Positions 1 through 9,200 of a stretch of 64,000 nucleotides of DNA are shown in pieces; the first letter of the stretch is position 1; every line of letters starts with the position of its first letter. The position numbers and the translations under genes were made by a program. This DNA is from Stenotrophomonas sp. NA06056 (lineage in GTDB: Bacteria; Pseudomonadota; Gammaproteobacteria; Xanthomonadales; Xanthomonadaceae). Where the stretch lies: assembly GCF_013364355.1 (NCBI RefSeq), contig NZ_CP054931.1, positions 1,860,001-1,924,000 of the forward strand, read 5' to 3'. The notes under the pieces are model-generated. The model was not told where the DNA came from, did not search any database, and saw only the letters and a list, made by a program, of their open reading frames with translations.

Positions 1-1
1 C

Positions 2-622
2 ATGGACAGCCTGCAGCGCGAGCGCTTCAGCACCATCACCGGCCACGACCGCCTGCCGGAAATCCAGCAAGGGCTGGAGATGGCGCAGGCACTGGGCCTG
101 CCGGCCATCAAGCTCAATGCGGTGCTGCTGCGCGGCCTGAACGACGACGAGCTGCCGCAGTGGATGGAGTTCCTGCGTGACCGTCCCTTCAGCGTGCGCT
201 TCATCGAACTGATGCGTACCGGCGACAACGAAGCCTATTTCCAGCGGCACCACCTGCGTGCCGAACACGTGATCGACCAGCTGCATGCCGCTGGTTGGCA
301 TGAGCGCCCGCGCGCGGCCGATGCCGGCCCGGCGCGTGAATTCAGCCACCCGCAGCATCGCGGAACGGTGGGCATCATCGCCCCGTATTCGCGTGACTTC
401 TGCAAGGGCTGCAACCGCCTGCGGGTGACCGCCAAGGGCGACCTGCGGCTGTGCCTGTTCGGCGAATTCGGCGTGCCACTGCGCCCGCTGCTGCAGAGCG
501 ACGATGACCAGGACGCGCTGCTGGCACGCATCACCACACAGCTTGGCCTGAAAGCGGCCGGGCACGGATTGCACCAGGGCCAGACCGGGCTGACCCCGCA
601 CCTGGCATCGATCGGAGGATGA
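2..622 (+). CDS. moaA: GTP 3',8-cyclase MoaA, 3' part only
   Basis: This is the C-terminal part of MoaA, the radical-SAM enzyme that, with MoaC, converts GTP to cyclic pyranopterin monophosphate, the first intermediate of molybdenum cofactor. The N-terminal CxxxCxxC cluster lies upstream of the window, so the gene is truncated at its 5' end by the window edge; codon position 2 is simply the first in-frame codon seen. The second Fe-S cluster motif is intact as C-x2-C-x13-C, beginning CKGCNRLRV. The protein ends in Gly-Gly (SIGG), as MoaA proteins characteristically do. It heads a tightly packed moa-moe-mob block, with the next gene starting 8 bases after the stop. Confidence 0.95.
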   Translation: MDSLQRERFSTITGHDRLPEIQQGLEMAQALGLPAIKLNAVLLRGLNDDELPQWMEFLRDRPFSVRFIELMRTGDNEAYFQRHHLRAEHVIDQLHAAGWHERPRAADAGPAREFSHPQHRGTVGIIAPYSRDFCKGCNRLRVTAKGDLRLCLFGEFGVPLRPLLQSDDDQDALLARITTQLGLKAAGHGLHQGQTGLTPHLASIGG

Positions 623-630
623 GGAACACG

Positions 631-1629
631 ATGAGTGGTGAATTGACTGCGGCCTTCCACATGGCCGATGTGCGCGACAAACGCGTTACCCGCCGCCGCG
701 CCGTGGCGGTGGGCGAGCTGCATGCTGGACCGGTGGCCTACCCGCTGATTGTCGAGCGCCGCCTGCCCAAGGGCGATGCGCTGGTGATGGCCGAGATTGC
801 AGGCCTGCAGGGGGCGAAGATGGCCTCGATGCTGATGCCGCTGTGCCACCCGTTGCCGCTGGAACTGGTGCAGGTGTATTGCGCGCCGGTGCCGGAACGG
901 CAGTCGATCCGCGTGTGGTGCGAATGCGCCAGTGAGGCACGCACCGGTGTGGAAATGGAAGCACTGGCCGGGGTGAACGCCGCACTGCTGACCCTGTACG
1001 ACCTGAGCAAGCCGGTGGAGCCGGCGCTGCGCATCGAGGGCATCCGCCTGCTGTTCAAGGAAGGCGGCAAGCGTGGCCTGTGGCTGCATCCGGATGGCAT
1101 GGACGATGGTGAGCGCGAGCGCTTCAGGCCGCGCCCGCCGAAGGGCTTGAACGGTGCTGCCTGCGCGGTGATCACCCTGAGCGATCGCGCGAGCGAGGGC
1201 ACGTATGCCGACGAGTCCGGGCCGAAGCTGGTGAGCGGGCTGCAGTCGCTCGGTGGCGAGGTGGTGGCTGCCGAGGTACTGCCCGATGGCGTCGAGCCGC
1301 TGGCGGGCCGCCTGCGTGCGCTGGCGGGCGAGGGCGTACGCCTGTGCCTGTGTACCGGCGGCACCGGGCTTGGCGCGCGCGACCTGACCCCGGAAGCGCT
1401 GCGTTCGTTGAACGCGCGACCGGTGCACGGCCTGGCGCAGATGGTGCGCGCGTTGAGTGCGCAGCACACGCCGATGGCCTGGCTGAGCCGTGCCGAGGTG
1501 GTGCAGCTGGATGACATGCTGGTATTTGCACTGCCGGGCAGCCCGCGTGCGGCCGCGCAGTGTCTGGACATTCTGGCACCGGTGCTGGGCCACGCGCTGG
1601 CGATGGTCGATGGCGGTGGCCACGCATGA
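631..1629 (+). CDS. moaCB: MoaC-MoaB fusion, bifunctional molybdopterin biosynthesis protein
   Basis: A 332-residue fusion. Residues about 1-155 are MoaC, cyclic pyranopterin monophosphate synthase, with the MPLCHPLPL segment and TGVEMEAL. Residues about 168-332 are a MoaB/Mog-type molybdopterin adenylyltransferase domain with the signature CTGGTGLGARDLTPEAL. One chain would therefore act both before and after molybdopterin synthase. I chose the ATG at 631 because GGAGGA at 614-619 lies 11 bases upstream; an ATG at 619 would overlap moaA but has no ribosome site. The stop overlaps the moeA start (ATGA). MoaC-MoaB fusions are known in Xanthomonadaceae, so this is unusual in E. coli terms but not new. 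Confidence 0.93.
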   Translation: MSGELTAAFHMADVRDKRVTRRRAVAVGELHAGPVAYPLIVERRLPKGDALVMAEIAGLQGAKMASMLMPLCHPLPLELVQVYCAPVPERQSIRVWCECASEARTGVEMEALAGVNAALLTLYDLSKPVEPALRIEGIRLLFKEGGKRGLWLHPDGMDDGERERFRPRPPKGLNGAACAVITLSDRASEGTYADESGPKLVSGLQSLGGEVVAAEVLPDGVEPLAGRLRALAGEGVRLCLCTGGTGLGARDLTPEALRSLNARPVHGLAQMVRALSAQHTPMAWLSRAEVVQLDDMLVFALPGSPRAAAQCLDILAPVLGHALAMVDGGGHA

Positions 1630-2879
1630 TCGCCTACAGCGAAGCGCTGCAGCACTTGATGGAGGCAGCCACACCGCTGCCGGCCGAGCGGCTGGCGCTG
1701 CATGAGGCGGGGGGTCGCATCCTGGCCACGGACATCATCAGCGGGCAGTCTTTGCCGCCGTTCGACAATTCGGCGATGGACGGCTTCGCGCTGCGCGCCA
1801 ACGGCACGCCCTTCGAAAGCGGTACCGGGTTTGCGGTGCAGGGCTGGCAGGCGGCAGGCGATGCCGGTGCCGAGGGCGGCGAAGGTGCCTGGGAAATCAT
1901 GACCGGCGCGCGCATGCCGGTCGGGCTGGATACGGTGGTGCCGATCGAGAACGTGGAGATCCTCGCCAGCGAGGAGGGCCGACCGACCCGCATCGCGTTG
2001 AAGAGCGCGGTGAAGCCTGGCCAGAACGTGCGCCTGCGGGGGCAGGACGTGGAAGAAGGCGAGCGCGTGCTGCAGGCCGGGCAGGCGCTGGACATCAATG
2101 CGCGCACCCTGCTGCATGCCATCGGCGTGGCCGAGGTGGCGGTGGTGGCACGGCCGAAGGTCGCTGTCATTGCCACCGGCAAGGAACTGGTGACCGAAGC
2201 GGCGCAGGCGCTGGACTCCGGACAGATCCGTGACAGCAACCGGCCCTATCTGATCGGCCGCCTGCAGGCCGCCGGTGCCAAGGTGGTGTGGCAGGGCACG
2301 GTGGGCGATGAAGTGGCTGCCTTCGATGCCGTGCTGGATGACACGCTGGCGGCAGGGGCACAGGTGCTGGTGAGTACCGGCGCGGTGTCAGCCGGCCGCT
2401 ACGACTTCATTCCCGATGCGCTGCGCGCGCGTGGCGCCCGCATCGTGTTCCACAAAGTGGCGATCCGCCCGGGCAAGCCGTTGCTGTTTGCGGTGCTTCC
2501 GGGCGGCGCGCTGTATTTCGGTCTGCCGGGCAACCCGGTGTCGGCGGCGGTGGGGCAGCGTTTCTTCGTTGAACCGGTGCTGCGGTGCCTGCTGGGCCTG
2601 GCTGCCGAGCCGATGCTGCAGCTGCCGTTGCAGGCCGACGTGCGCAAGCCGCCGGGCCTGCGCTTCCACGCGCGGGCTCGGGTGGAACTGGACGCGCAGG
2701 GGCGCTTGAGCGCGCGCGTGCTGGCGGGCCAGGAATCGTTCCGTTTGAAATCCATGCTGCAGGCCAACGCCTGGGTGGTGCTGGAGGGCGAGGGTGACCT
2801 GGCCACGGCCGGCACACCGGTGCGCGTGCAGGGCTGGGGCCATCAGGACCCGCTGCAGCTGGCGAACCAGGAGTCATGA
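1626..2879 (+). CDS. moeA: molybdopterin molybdenumtransferase MoeA
   Basis: MoeA (417 aa) inserts molybdate into adenylylated molybdopterin. The N-terminal region carries PPFDNSAMDGFALR, typical of MoeA domain I/III, and the central MoaB-like domain has VSTGAVSAGRYDF where canonical MoeA has TGGVSVGDYD, so it is a slightly divergent loop. The GLPGNPVSA motif follows near residue 305. The C-terminal beta-barrel (MoeA domain IV) is present. Start ATG at 1626 shares the ATGA overlap with moaCB; an in-frame upstream extension in the same reading frame lies inside moaCB and is not needed. The 3' end overlaps moaD, also by ATGA, so the block is translationally coupled. Confidence 0.93.
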   Translation: MIAYSEALQHLMEAATPLPAERLALHEAGGRILATDIISGQSLPPFDNSAMDGFALRANGTPFESGTGFAVQGWQAAGDAGAEGGEGAWEIMTGARMPVGLDTVVPIENVEILASEEGRPTRIALKSAVKPGQNVRLRGQDVEEGERVLQAGQALDINARTLLHAIGVAEVAVVARPKVAVIATGKELVTEAAQALDSGQIRDSNRPYLIGRLQAAGAKVVWQGTVGDEVAAFDAVLDDTLAAGAQVLVSTGAVSAGRYDFIPDALRARGARIVFHKVAIRPGKPLLFAVLPGGALYFGLPGNPVSAAVGQRFFVEPVLRCLLGLAAEPMLQLPLQADVRKPPGLRFHARARVELDAQGRLSARVLAGQESFRLKSMLQANAWVVLEGEGDLATAGTPVRVQGWGHQDPLQLANQES

Positions 2880-3139
2880 TGAAACAGGTGAATCTGCAGC
2901 TGTTCGGTGCGTTTTCCGATCTGGATGCCAGCCGCGAGATCGCGCTGGAGGTGGCCGGTGGCACCGTGGCCGATCTGCGCCAGGCGTTGCGTGAGCTGTT
3001 GCCGGTGCGCTTTCCCGGGTTCCGCGCCGGGTTGCTGGACTATTCGGCCTTTGCCGACCAGCAGCGCGTTCTGCGTGACCACGAGGCGCTGCCCGCCGAT
3101 GGCAAGGTGGCGATCCTGCCGCCGGTGAGTGGGGGCTGA
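2876..3139 (+). CDS. moaD: molybdopterin synthase sulfur carrier subunit MoaD
   Basis: Small ubiquitin-fold protein (87 aa, or 86 from the second of two adjacent ATG codons). It ends in Gly-Gly (PPVSGG), the tail that is thiocarboxylated and donates sulfur in the MoaE active site. Length and the SAFADQQRVLRDHEALPADG segment fit MoaD. It overlaps moeA by four bases and is followed three bases later by its partner moaE, the expected pairing. Confidence 0.92.
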   Translation: MMKQVNLQLFGAFSDLDASREIALEVAGGTVADLRQALRELLPVRFPGFRAGLLDYSAFADQQRVLRDHEALPADGKVAILPPVSGG

Positions 3140-3142
3140 GCC

Positions 3143-3622
3143 ATGAGCAACGTGACTGCGAAAGTGGTGGACCGCGCGCAGCGCGCCATCGATCCGGCCG
3201 AAGGCATCGCGGCGGTGTCCGACCCGGCATTCGGCGGCATCGATGTGTTCATCGGCAAGGTACGCGACTTCAATGTGGGGCGGCCGGTGACCGGCATCAC
3301 CTACGACCTGTTCGAACCGCTGGTGCTGAACGAGATCCAGCGCTTGGCGGCGGAGATCGAGGCGGCGTTCGGGCCGAAGCTGAAGGTGTACGTGGCACAT
3401 GCCAAGGGTCGCTTGGGCATTGGCGATGTGGCGGTGGTGGTGGCTGCGGGCAGCCCGCACCGTGATGAAGCGTTCAGGGCGTGCCGGCAGCTGATCGAGG
3501 CGGTGAAACACCAATGCCCGATCTGGAAGCAGGAGCACTACGAAGACGGCGACAGCGAATGGAGCGAGGGCTGCACCTTGTGCCACACCGACAGTGAACC
3601 GGCACATGAGCACCACCATTGA
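3143..3622 (+). CDS. moaE: molybdopterin synthase catalytic subunit MoaE
   Basis: MoaE (159 aa) forms the MoaD2-MoaE2 molybdopterin synthase that converts cyclic pyranopterin monophosphate to molybdopterin. The active-site region KHQCPIWKQEHYEDG is clearly conserved and contains the catalytic lysines. The extreme C-terminus is His-rich (HEHHH), which is not part of the catalytic core. A SMAG repeat follows directly and separates it from mobA. Confidence 0.94.
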   Translation: MSNVTAKVVDRAQRAIDPAEGIAAVSDPAFGGIDVFIGKVRDFNVGRPVTGITYDLFEPLVLNEIQRLAAEIEAAFGPKLKVYVAHAKGRLGIGDVAVVVAAGSPHRDEAFRACRQLIEAVKHQCPIWKQEHYEDGDSEWSEGCTLCHTDSEPAHEHHH

Positions 3623-3627
3623 CCCCA

Positions 3628-3650
3628 GTAGATCCACGCCATGCGTGGAT
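3628..3650 (+). repeat. SMAG (GTAG-type) REP element between moaE and mobA
   Basis: GTAG followed by the inverted arms ATCCACGC and GCGTGGAT around the loop CAT. The same sequence recurs at 35692, in inverted form with one variation at 35745, and at 60611. It falls inside an otherwise co-directional gene block and could trim or stabilise mRNA between moaE and mobA. Confidence 0.85.
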
Positions 3651-3661
3651 GGCGGTCACCG

Positions 3662-4204
3662 ATGACCATCGCCGGCATCGTGCTGGCCGGTGGCCTGTCC
3701 AGCCGGATGGGCCGCGACAAGGCGCTGCTACCCTGGCAAGGGCGCACGCTGCTGGAGCACATGCGCGGCACGTTGCGTCTGGCCGGGGCAGACCGTGTCT
3801 GGGTAAGCGGCCGCTACCCGGCCTTCGGCGGCGTGCCCGACCGGATCACACGGTGCGGTCCGCTGGGAGGCCTGTTCAGCGTGGCAATGCAGATGCCCGA
3901 TGGCCCCGCCTGGGTGGTGCCGGTGGATACGCCGCGGTTGGCCCCGGATCTGCTGCAACAATTGCGTGACGGTCATCGCAGCGCTTGCACGATCTTTGAC
4001 GGACACCCGCTTCCGATGCTGTTTAATGTGGACAATGAAAGTCGCACGATCCTCGAAAACATGATCCACGATCCCCTTGGCCCGCGTTCCCTGCAGGCCC
4101 TGCAACACCGGCTGGACGCACACACGCTGCGCCTGGCCCATGCCGATGAAAGCGCCCTGGTCAACTGCAATACCCCCGCCCAATGGGAGGACGTTGCCTC
4201 ATGA
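3662..4204 (+). CDS. mobA: molybdenum cofactor guanylyltransferase MobA
   Basis: MobA (180 aa) attaches GMP to Mo-molybdopterin, giving the bis-MGD cofactor required by NarG. The N-terminal nucleotide-binding signature LAGGLSSRMGRDKALL is intact at residues 7-22, followed by RCGPLGGLFS and VVPVDTPRLAP. I chose ATG 3662, which begins the conserved MTIAGIVLAGG, over an upstream in-frame ATG at 3641 that lies inside the SMAG repeat. The stop overlaps the next gene by ATGA. The C-terminal lobe is a little shorter than in E. coli MobA (about 194 aa). Confidence 0.92.
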   Translation: MTIAGIVLAGGLSSRMGRDKALLPWQGRTLLEHMRGTLRLAGADRVWVSGRYPAFGGVPDRITRCGPLGGLFSVAMQMPDGPAWVVPVDTPRLAPDLLQQLRDGHRSACTIFDGHPLPMLFNVDNESRTILENMIHDPLGPRSLQALQHRLDAHTLRLAHADESALVNCNTPAQWEDVAS

Positions 4205-4566
4205 AGGTGCAGTTGCAAGAACAGACAATGCGCCTGCGCCTGGACGAGGCCGAATTGGCCCAGCTGCTGGCCGGTGAAACGGTGGAAAACCTGACCCGGT
4301 TCGGTGGCAGTGGCGGTTGGGGTACGGCCGTGTCACTGCATGGCGGTGAAACGGCGGTGTTGCTCGACAGCGGCACCGATTGCCGCCTGGTGCTGCCACG
4401 GTCGCCGGTGGAGGATCTTGCCGGGCGCCTACCGTGCCGCGATGGCCTGGCGTTTGCACTGTACCTGGACGACGGCACCACGCTGCAGCTGCAGTTCGAT
4501 GTAGACGTGCGCGACAGCGTGCGCCAGCGCGGGGTGACCCGCCGCAGCACCGCTTCATCGGTTTGA
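4201..4566 (+). CDS. small conserved protein of unknown function in moa operon
   Basis: A 121-residue soluble protein without signal peptide or membrane segment. It begins MKVQLQEQTMRLRLDEAELA, which to my eye resembles the small family whose members start with a similar MK-R-R-RLRL pattern (possibly DUF7009), but I could not verify this. It overlaps mobA by ATGA, so it is translated with the molybdenum cofactor genes. I assign no function. It has one cysteine (about residue 61) and is rich in Leu, Gly and acidic residues. Confidence 0.75.
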   Translation: MKVQLQEQTMRLRLDEAELAQLLAGETVENLTRFGGSGGWGTAVSLHGGETAVLLDSGTDCRLVLPRSPVEDLAGRLPCRDGLAFALYLDDGTTLQLQFDVDVRDSVRQRGVTRRSTASSV

Positions 4567-4573
4567 CATTTGT

Positions 4574-4600
4574 CAGGGGCAGGGTGGAAACCGGCCCCTG
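4574..4600 (+). terminator. possible hairpin terminator of the moa block
   Basis: Seven-base inverted repeat CAGGGGC / GCCCCTG with a 13-base loop, eight bases after the stop of the last moa-block gene. No clear T-run follows, so termination is only a suggestion. It abuts the FNR box. Confidence 0.35.
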
Positions 4601-4601
4601 A

Positions 4602-4615
4602 TTGATCCAGATCAA
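4602..4615 (+). promoter_or_regulatory. FNR box upstream of the nar operon, with candidate -10
   Basis: TTGATCCAGATCAA is a perfect match to the FNR consensus TTGAT-N4-ATCAA. TAATGG at 4640-4645 is a candidate -10 and would put the transcription start at about 4651, so the box is centred near -42, the class II activator position. The narK ATG follows at 4711. The window encodes a matching Fnr-type regulator at 16508-17284. Confidence 0.88.
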
Positions 4616-4710
4616 CCCCGTCGTCCGTGCAGCACGGCCTAATGGCTGCATGACGACGGGTTACAACTTGAAAGCAGTACCCACGTCATTCCACAGCCTT
4701 GGAGCCATGT

Positions 4711-6129
4711 ATGACCGTCGGTAGCGATCCTGTTGTCCGCAGCACTGCCAGTCCCGGTCGCGTCATCAGCGACTGGATGCCGGAAGATCCCGGCTATTGG
4801 GAGCGCACCGGCAAGCGGGTCGCCACCCGCAACCTGGTCATTTCCATTCCCTCGCTGCTGCTGGCCTTCTCGGTCTGGGTGCTGTTCTCGGCGGTGTCGA
4901 TCAGCCTGCCGAAGATCGGCTTCAACTTCAGCACCGACCAGCTGTTCTGGCTGGTGGCGCTGCCCAGCCTGTCCGGCGCGACCCTGCGCATCTTCTATTC
5001 GTTCGTGATCCCGATCTTCGGCGGCCGTCGCTGGACCGCGCTGTCGACCGCGTCGCTGCTGGCGCCGACGCTCTGGCTCGGCTTTGCGGTGCAGAACCCG
5101 GCCACGCCGTACTGGGTGTTCGTGGCCATCGCGATCCTGTGTGGCTTCGGTGGCGCGAACTTCTCGTCGTCGATGTCCAACATCTCCTTCTTCTACCCCA
5201 AGCAGAAGCAGGGCCTGGCGCTGGGCCTGAACGCCGGCCTGGGCAACGTGGGCGTGTCGGTGGCGCAGGCGGTGATTCCGCTGGTCATCACCGTGGGCGT
5301 GTTCGGTGCGCTGGGTGGTGCACCGCAGCCCGCGGTGGAGGGTGGGGCACCGCTGTTCCTGCAGAACGCCGGCTTCATCTGGGTGCCGGCCATCGCGCTG
5401 TGCGCCATCGCGGCGTGGTTTGGCATGAACGACCTGACCAGCGCCCGGTCGTCCTTCTCCGAGCAGGCGGTGATCTTCCGCCGCAAGCACAACTGGCTGA
5501 TGTGCTGGTTGTACATCGGCACCTTCGGTTCCTACATCGGTTTCTCGGCCGGCTTCCCGATGCTGGTGAAGAGCCAGTTCCCGGACGTGAACCCGCTGGC
5601 CTATGCCTTCATCGGCCCGCTGCTGGGCGCACTGATGCGCTCGGTGGGTGGCAGCATGGCCGACCGCTGGGGCGGCGCACGTCTGACCTTCTGGGTGTTC
5701 GCGCTGATGATCGCCGCGGTGTTCGGCGTGCTGCACTTCCTGCCCAGCCATGGCCAGGGCGGCAACTTCTACGGCTTCCTGCTCAGCTTCATGGCGCTGT
5801 TCGTGCTCAGTGGCATCGGCAACGGCACCACCTTCCGCATGATCCCGGTGATCTTCCGCACCCTGCATGAGCGCTGGTCGGCCAACGACAACGCCGAAGG
5901 CAAGGCCACGGCCGCGCACCAGGCCAGCATCGAGTCGGCCGCGGTGGTCGGCTTCTCCGGTGCGATCGGCGCCTACGGCGGCTTCTTCATTCCCAAGAGC
6001 TACGGCTCGTCCATTACGTTGACCGGCAGCCCCGACATGGCGCTGTACGGATTCGTTGTTTTCTATGTCACCTGCCTGGCCGTGACCTGGTGGTGGTACT
6101 ACCGGCGCGGTGCCGAGACACCCTGCTGA
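4711..6129 (+). CDS. narK2: nitrate/nitrite antiporter, NarK2 type (MFS)
   Basis: An MFS inner-membrane transporter (472 aa, about 12 membrane segments) of the nitrate/nitrite porter family. The loop GGANFSSSMSNISFFYPK and GLGNVGVSVAQ are the nitrate-signature regions typical of E. coli NarK and of the NarK2 class. It is expected to take up nitrate in exchange for the nitrite made by NarGHI. The TTG at 4699 was rejected in favour of ATG 4711, which has GGAG at 4701-4704. It is the first gene behind the FNR box. The second porter at 13852 belongs to the other (NarK1) class. Confidence 0.93.
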   Translation: MTVGSDPVVRSTASPGRVISDWMPEDPGYWERTGKRVATRNLVISIPSLLLAFSVWVLFSAVSISLPKIGFNFSTDQLFWLVALPSLSGATLRIFYSFVIPIFGGRRWTALSTASLLAPTLWLGFAVQNPATPYWVFVAIAILCGFGGANFSSSMSNISFFYPKQKQGLALGLNAGLGNVGVSVAQAVIPLVITVGVFGALGGAPQPAVEGGAPLFLQNAGFIWVPAIALCAIAAWFGMNDLTSARSSFSEQAVIFRRKHNWLMCWLYIGTFGSYIGFSAGFPMLVKSQFPDVNPLAYAFIGPLLGALMRSVGGSMADRWGGARLTFWVFALMIAAVFGVLHFLPSHGQGGNFYGFLLSFMALFVLSGIGNGTTFRMIPVIFRTLHERWSANDNAEGKATAAHQASIESAAVVGFSGAIGAYGGFFIPKSYGSSITLTGSPDMALYGFVVFYVTCLAVTWWWYYRRGAETPC

Positions 6130-6201
6130 CGACATGAAAACGCACCGCAGCCAGATGACACACACAGCCACGATGCCGATGTCCGCAAAGGGAGATCCCC
6201 G

Positions 6202-9200
6202 ATGAGTTATTTCCTCGATCGCTTGCAGTTCTTCAAGCGTGACCCCCAGACCTTTGCCGATGGCCATGGATTTGCCAAGAGCGAGGGCCGCGACTGGGAA
6301 AACAGTTACCGCGCCCGCTGGCAGTACGACAAGATCGTGCGTTCCACCCATGGCGTGAACTGCACCGGCTCCTGCAGCTGGAAGATCTACGTCAAGAACG
6401 GCCTGGTCACCTGGGAAACCCAGCAGACCGACTACCCGCGCACGCGCCCGGACCTGCCCAACCATGAGCCGCGTGGCTGCCCGCGTGGCGCCAGCTATTC
6501 CTGGTACCTGTACAGCGCCAACCGGCTGAAGTACCCGCTGATCCGCGGCACGCTGCTGCGCCTGTGGCGCGAAGCCCGCAAGAGCAAGGCCCCGGTCGAT
6601 GCCTGGGCCAGCATCGTGGAGGACAAGGAGAAGGCGCGCTCGTACAAGACCCGCCGCGGCATGGGTGGTTTCGTGCGCCTGCAGTGGGAAGAGGCCAACG
6701 AGATCATCGCTGCCTCCAACCTGTACACGGTGAAGCAGTACGGCCCGGACCGCGTGGTCGGGTTCTCGCCGATTCCGGCGATGTCGATGGTGTCCTACGC
6801 CGCCGGCGCGCGTTACCTGTCGCTGCTGGGTGGCGCCTGCCTGTCGTTCTACGACTGGTACTGCGACCTGCCGCCGGCCTCGCCGCAGATCTGGGGCGAG
6901 CAGACCGACGTGCCCGAATCGGCTGACTGGTACAACAGCCGCTACATCATCGCCTGGGGCTCGAACGTGCCGCAGACGCGTACGCCCGATGCGCACTTCT
7001 TTACCGAGGCGCGCTACAACGGCACCAAGACGGTGGCGATCTGCCCGGACTATTCCGAGCTGGCCAAGCTGACCGACCACTGGCTGCACCCCAAGCAGGG
7101 CACCGACGCGGCGCTGGCCTTTGCCTTCGGCCATGTGATCCTGCGCGAGTTCCATGTCGATTCGCCCTCGCAGTATTTCCAGGACTACTGCCGTCAGTAC
7201 TCGGACATGCCGATGCTGGTGCGCCTGGAGCGTCGTGACGATGGCCGCCTGGTGGCGGGCCGCTTCCTGCGTGCCAGTGAGCTGGGCGGGCTGGGTGAAG
7301 CCAACAACCCGGATTGGAAGACCCTGGCCTACGACGAGAACAGCGGCCAGATCGTGGTGCCCAATGGCTCGATCGGCTTCCGCTGGGGTGAGAAGGGCCG
7401 CTGGAACATCGAAGAGAAGGCCAGCAATGGCGCCGACACACGCCTGCGCCTGAGCTTGTCCGATGCCAACGACGGCATCGAGGCAGTGAGCTTCCCGTAC
7501 TTCGGTGGCATTGAAAGCGACGGCTGGACCGCCGCGCCGGCCGAAGAAGTTCTGGATCGCAACATTCCGGTGCGCCGGCTGGCCACGGCCGACGGCGGCG
7601 AGACGCTGGTGGCCACGGTTTACGACCTGCTGCTGGCCCAGTACGGCGTGGACCGTGGCTTTGGCGGCGGCAACGTGGCATCGAGCTTCGATGACATGGT
7701 GCCGGGCACTCCGGCGTGGCAGGAGCGCATCACCGGCGTGTCGCGCGCCGAGGTGATCGAGATCGCCCGCGAATTCGCGCGTACCGCCGACAAGACCCAC
7801 GGCCGCTCGATGATCATCGTCGGCGCGGGCATGAACCACTGGTTCCACAACGACATGAACTACCGCGGCCTGATCAACATGCTGATCATGTGCGGTTGCG
7901 TGGGCCAGACCGGTGGCGGCTGGGCGCATTACGTGGGCCAGGAAAAGCTGCGCCCGCAGACCGGCTGGCAGCCGCTGGCGTTCGGCCTGGACTGGAGCAA
8001 GCCGCCGCGCCACATGAACGGCACCTCGTTCTTCTACTTCAATACCGGGCAGTGGCGCTACGAGAAGCTGCAGGTGGACGAGCTGCTGTCACCGCTGGCC
8101 GACGCCAGCAAGTACAGCGGCAGCCTGGCCGACCTGAACCTGCGCGCGGTGCGCATGGGCTGGCTGCCCAGCGCGCCGCAGCTGGACCGCAACCCGCTGC
8201 AGCTGGTACGCGAGGCCGAAGCGGCCGGCGTGGCCCCGGCGGACTACGCACTGGGCAAGTTCAAGGATGGCTCGCTGGACTTCGCCTTCGCCGACCCGGA
8301 CGCCAGCCAGAACCACCCGCGCATGATGTTCATCTGGCGCTCGAACCTGCTGGGTTCCTCGGGCAAGGGCCACGAGTACATGCTGCGGCACCTGCTGGGT
8401 ACGCGCCACGGGCTGCAGGGCAAGGACCTGGGCGAAATGGGCGCAGTGAAGCCGCAGGAGGTGAAGTGGCGCGACGAGGCGCCGGAAGGCAAGCTGGACC
8501 TGCTGGTCACGCTCGACTTCCGCATGTGCACCACCGCGCTGTACTCGGACATCGTGCTGCCGACCGCGACCTGGTACGAGAAGGACGACCTCAACACCTC
8601 GGACATGCACCCGTTCATCCACCCGCTGTCGAAGGCGGTGGACCCTGCATGGGAATCGCGCAGCGATTGGGACATCTTCAAGGAGGTGGCCCGCACCGTG
8701 AGTGAGATGGCACCGGGCGTGCTGGGTGTGGAGAAGGACCTGGTGCTGGTGCCGACCCTGCACGACACCCCCAACGAGCTGGGCATGCCGTTCGGCGTGG
8801 CCGACTGGAAGAAGGGCGAGTGCGAGGCCATTCCGGGCCAGACCATGCCGTCGATGACGGTGGTGGAGCGTGACTACCCGAATCTGTACCGCAAGTTCAC
8901 CTCGCTCGGCCCACTGCTGGACAAGCAGGGCAACGGCGGCAAGGGCATGAGCTGGGACACGAAGCACGAGGTCGAGTTCCTCGGCAAGTTGAACCACACC
9001 GTGCACGAAGAAGGCGTAAGCCAGGGGCGCCCGTCCATCTCGACTGCGATCGACGCAGCCGAGGTGATCCTGCACCTGGCGCCGGAAACCAACGGCCACG
9101 TGGCAGTGAAGGCCTGGGAATCGCTGGGTACCTTCACCGGCCGCGAGCATACCCATCTGGCGGTGGGCAAGGAGCACGAGGCGATCCGCTTCCGTGACAT

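Noticed and set aside
4639..8013. Large antisense ORF of 1,124 codons opposite narK2/narG
   Set aside because: It is a His/Arg-rich shadow typical of GC-rich antisense frames; narK2 and narG account for the DNA fully.
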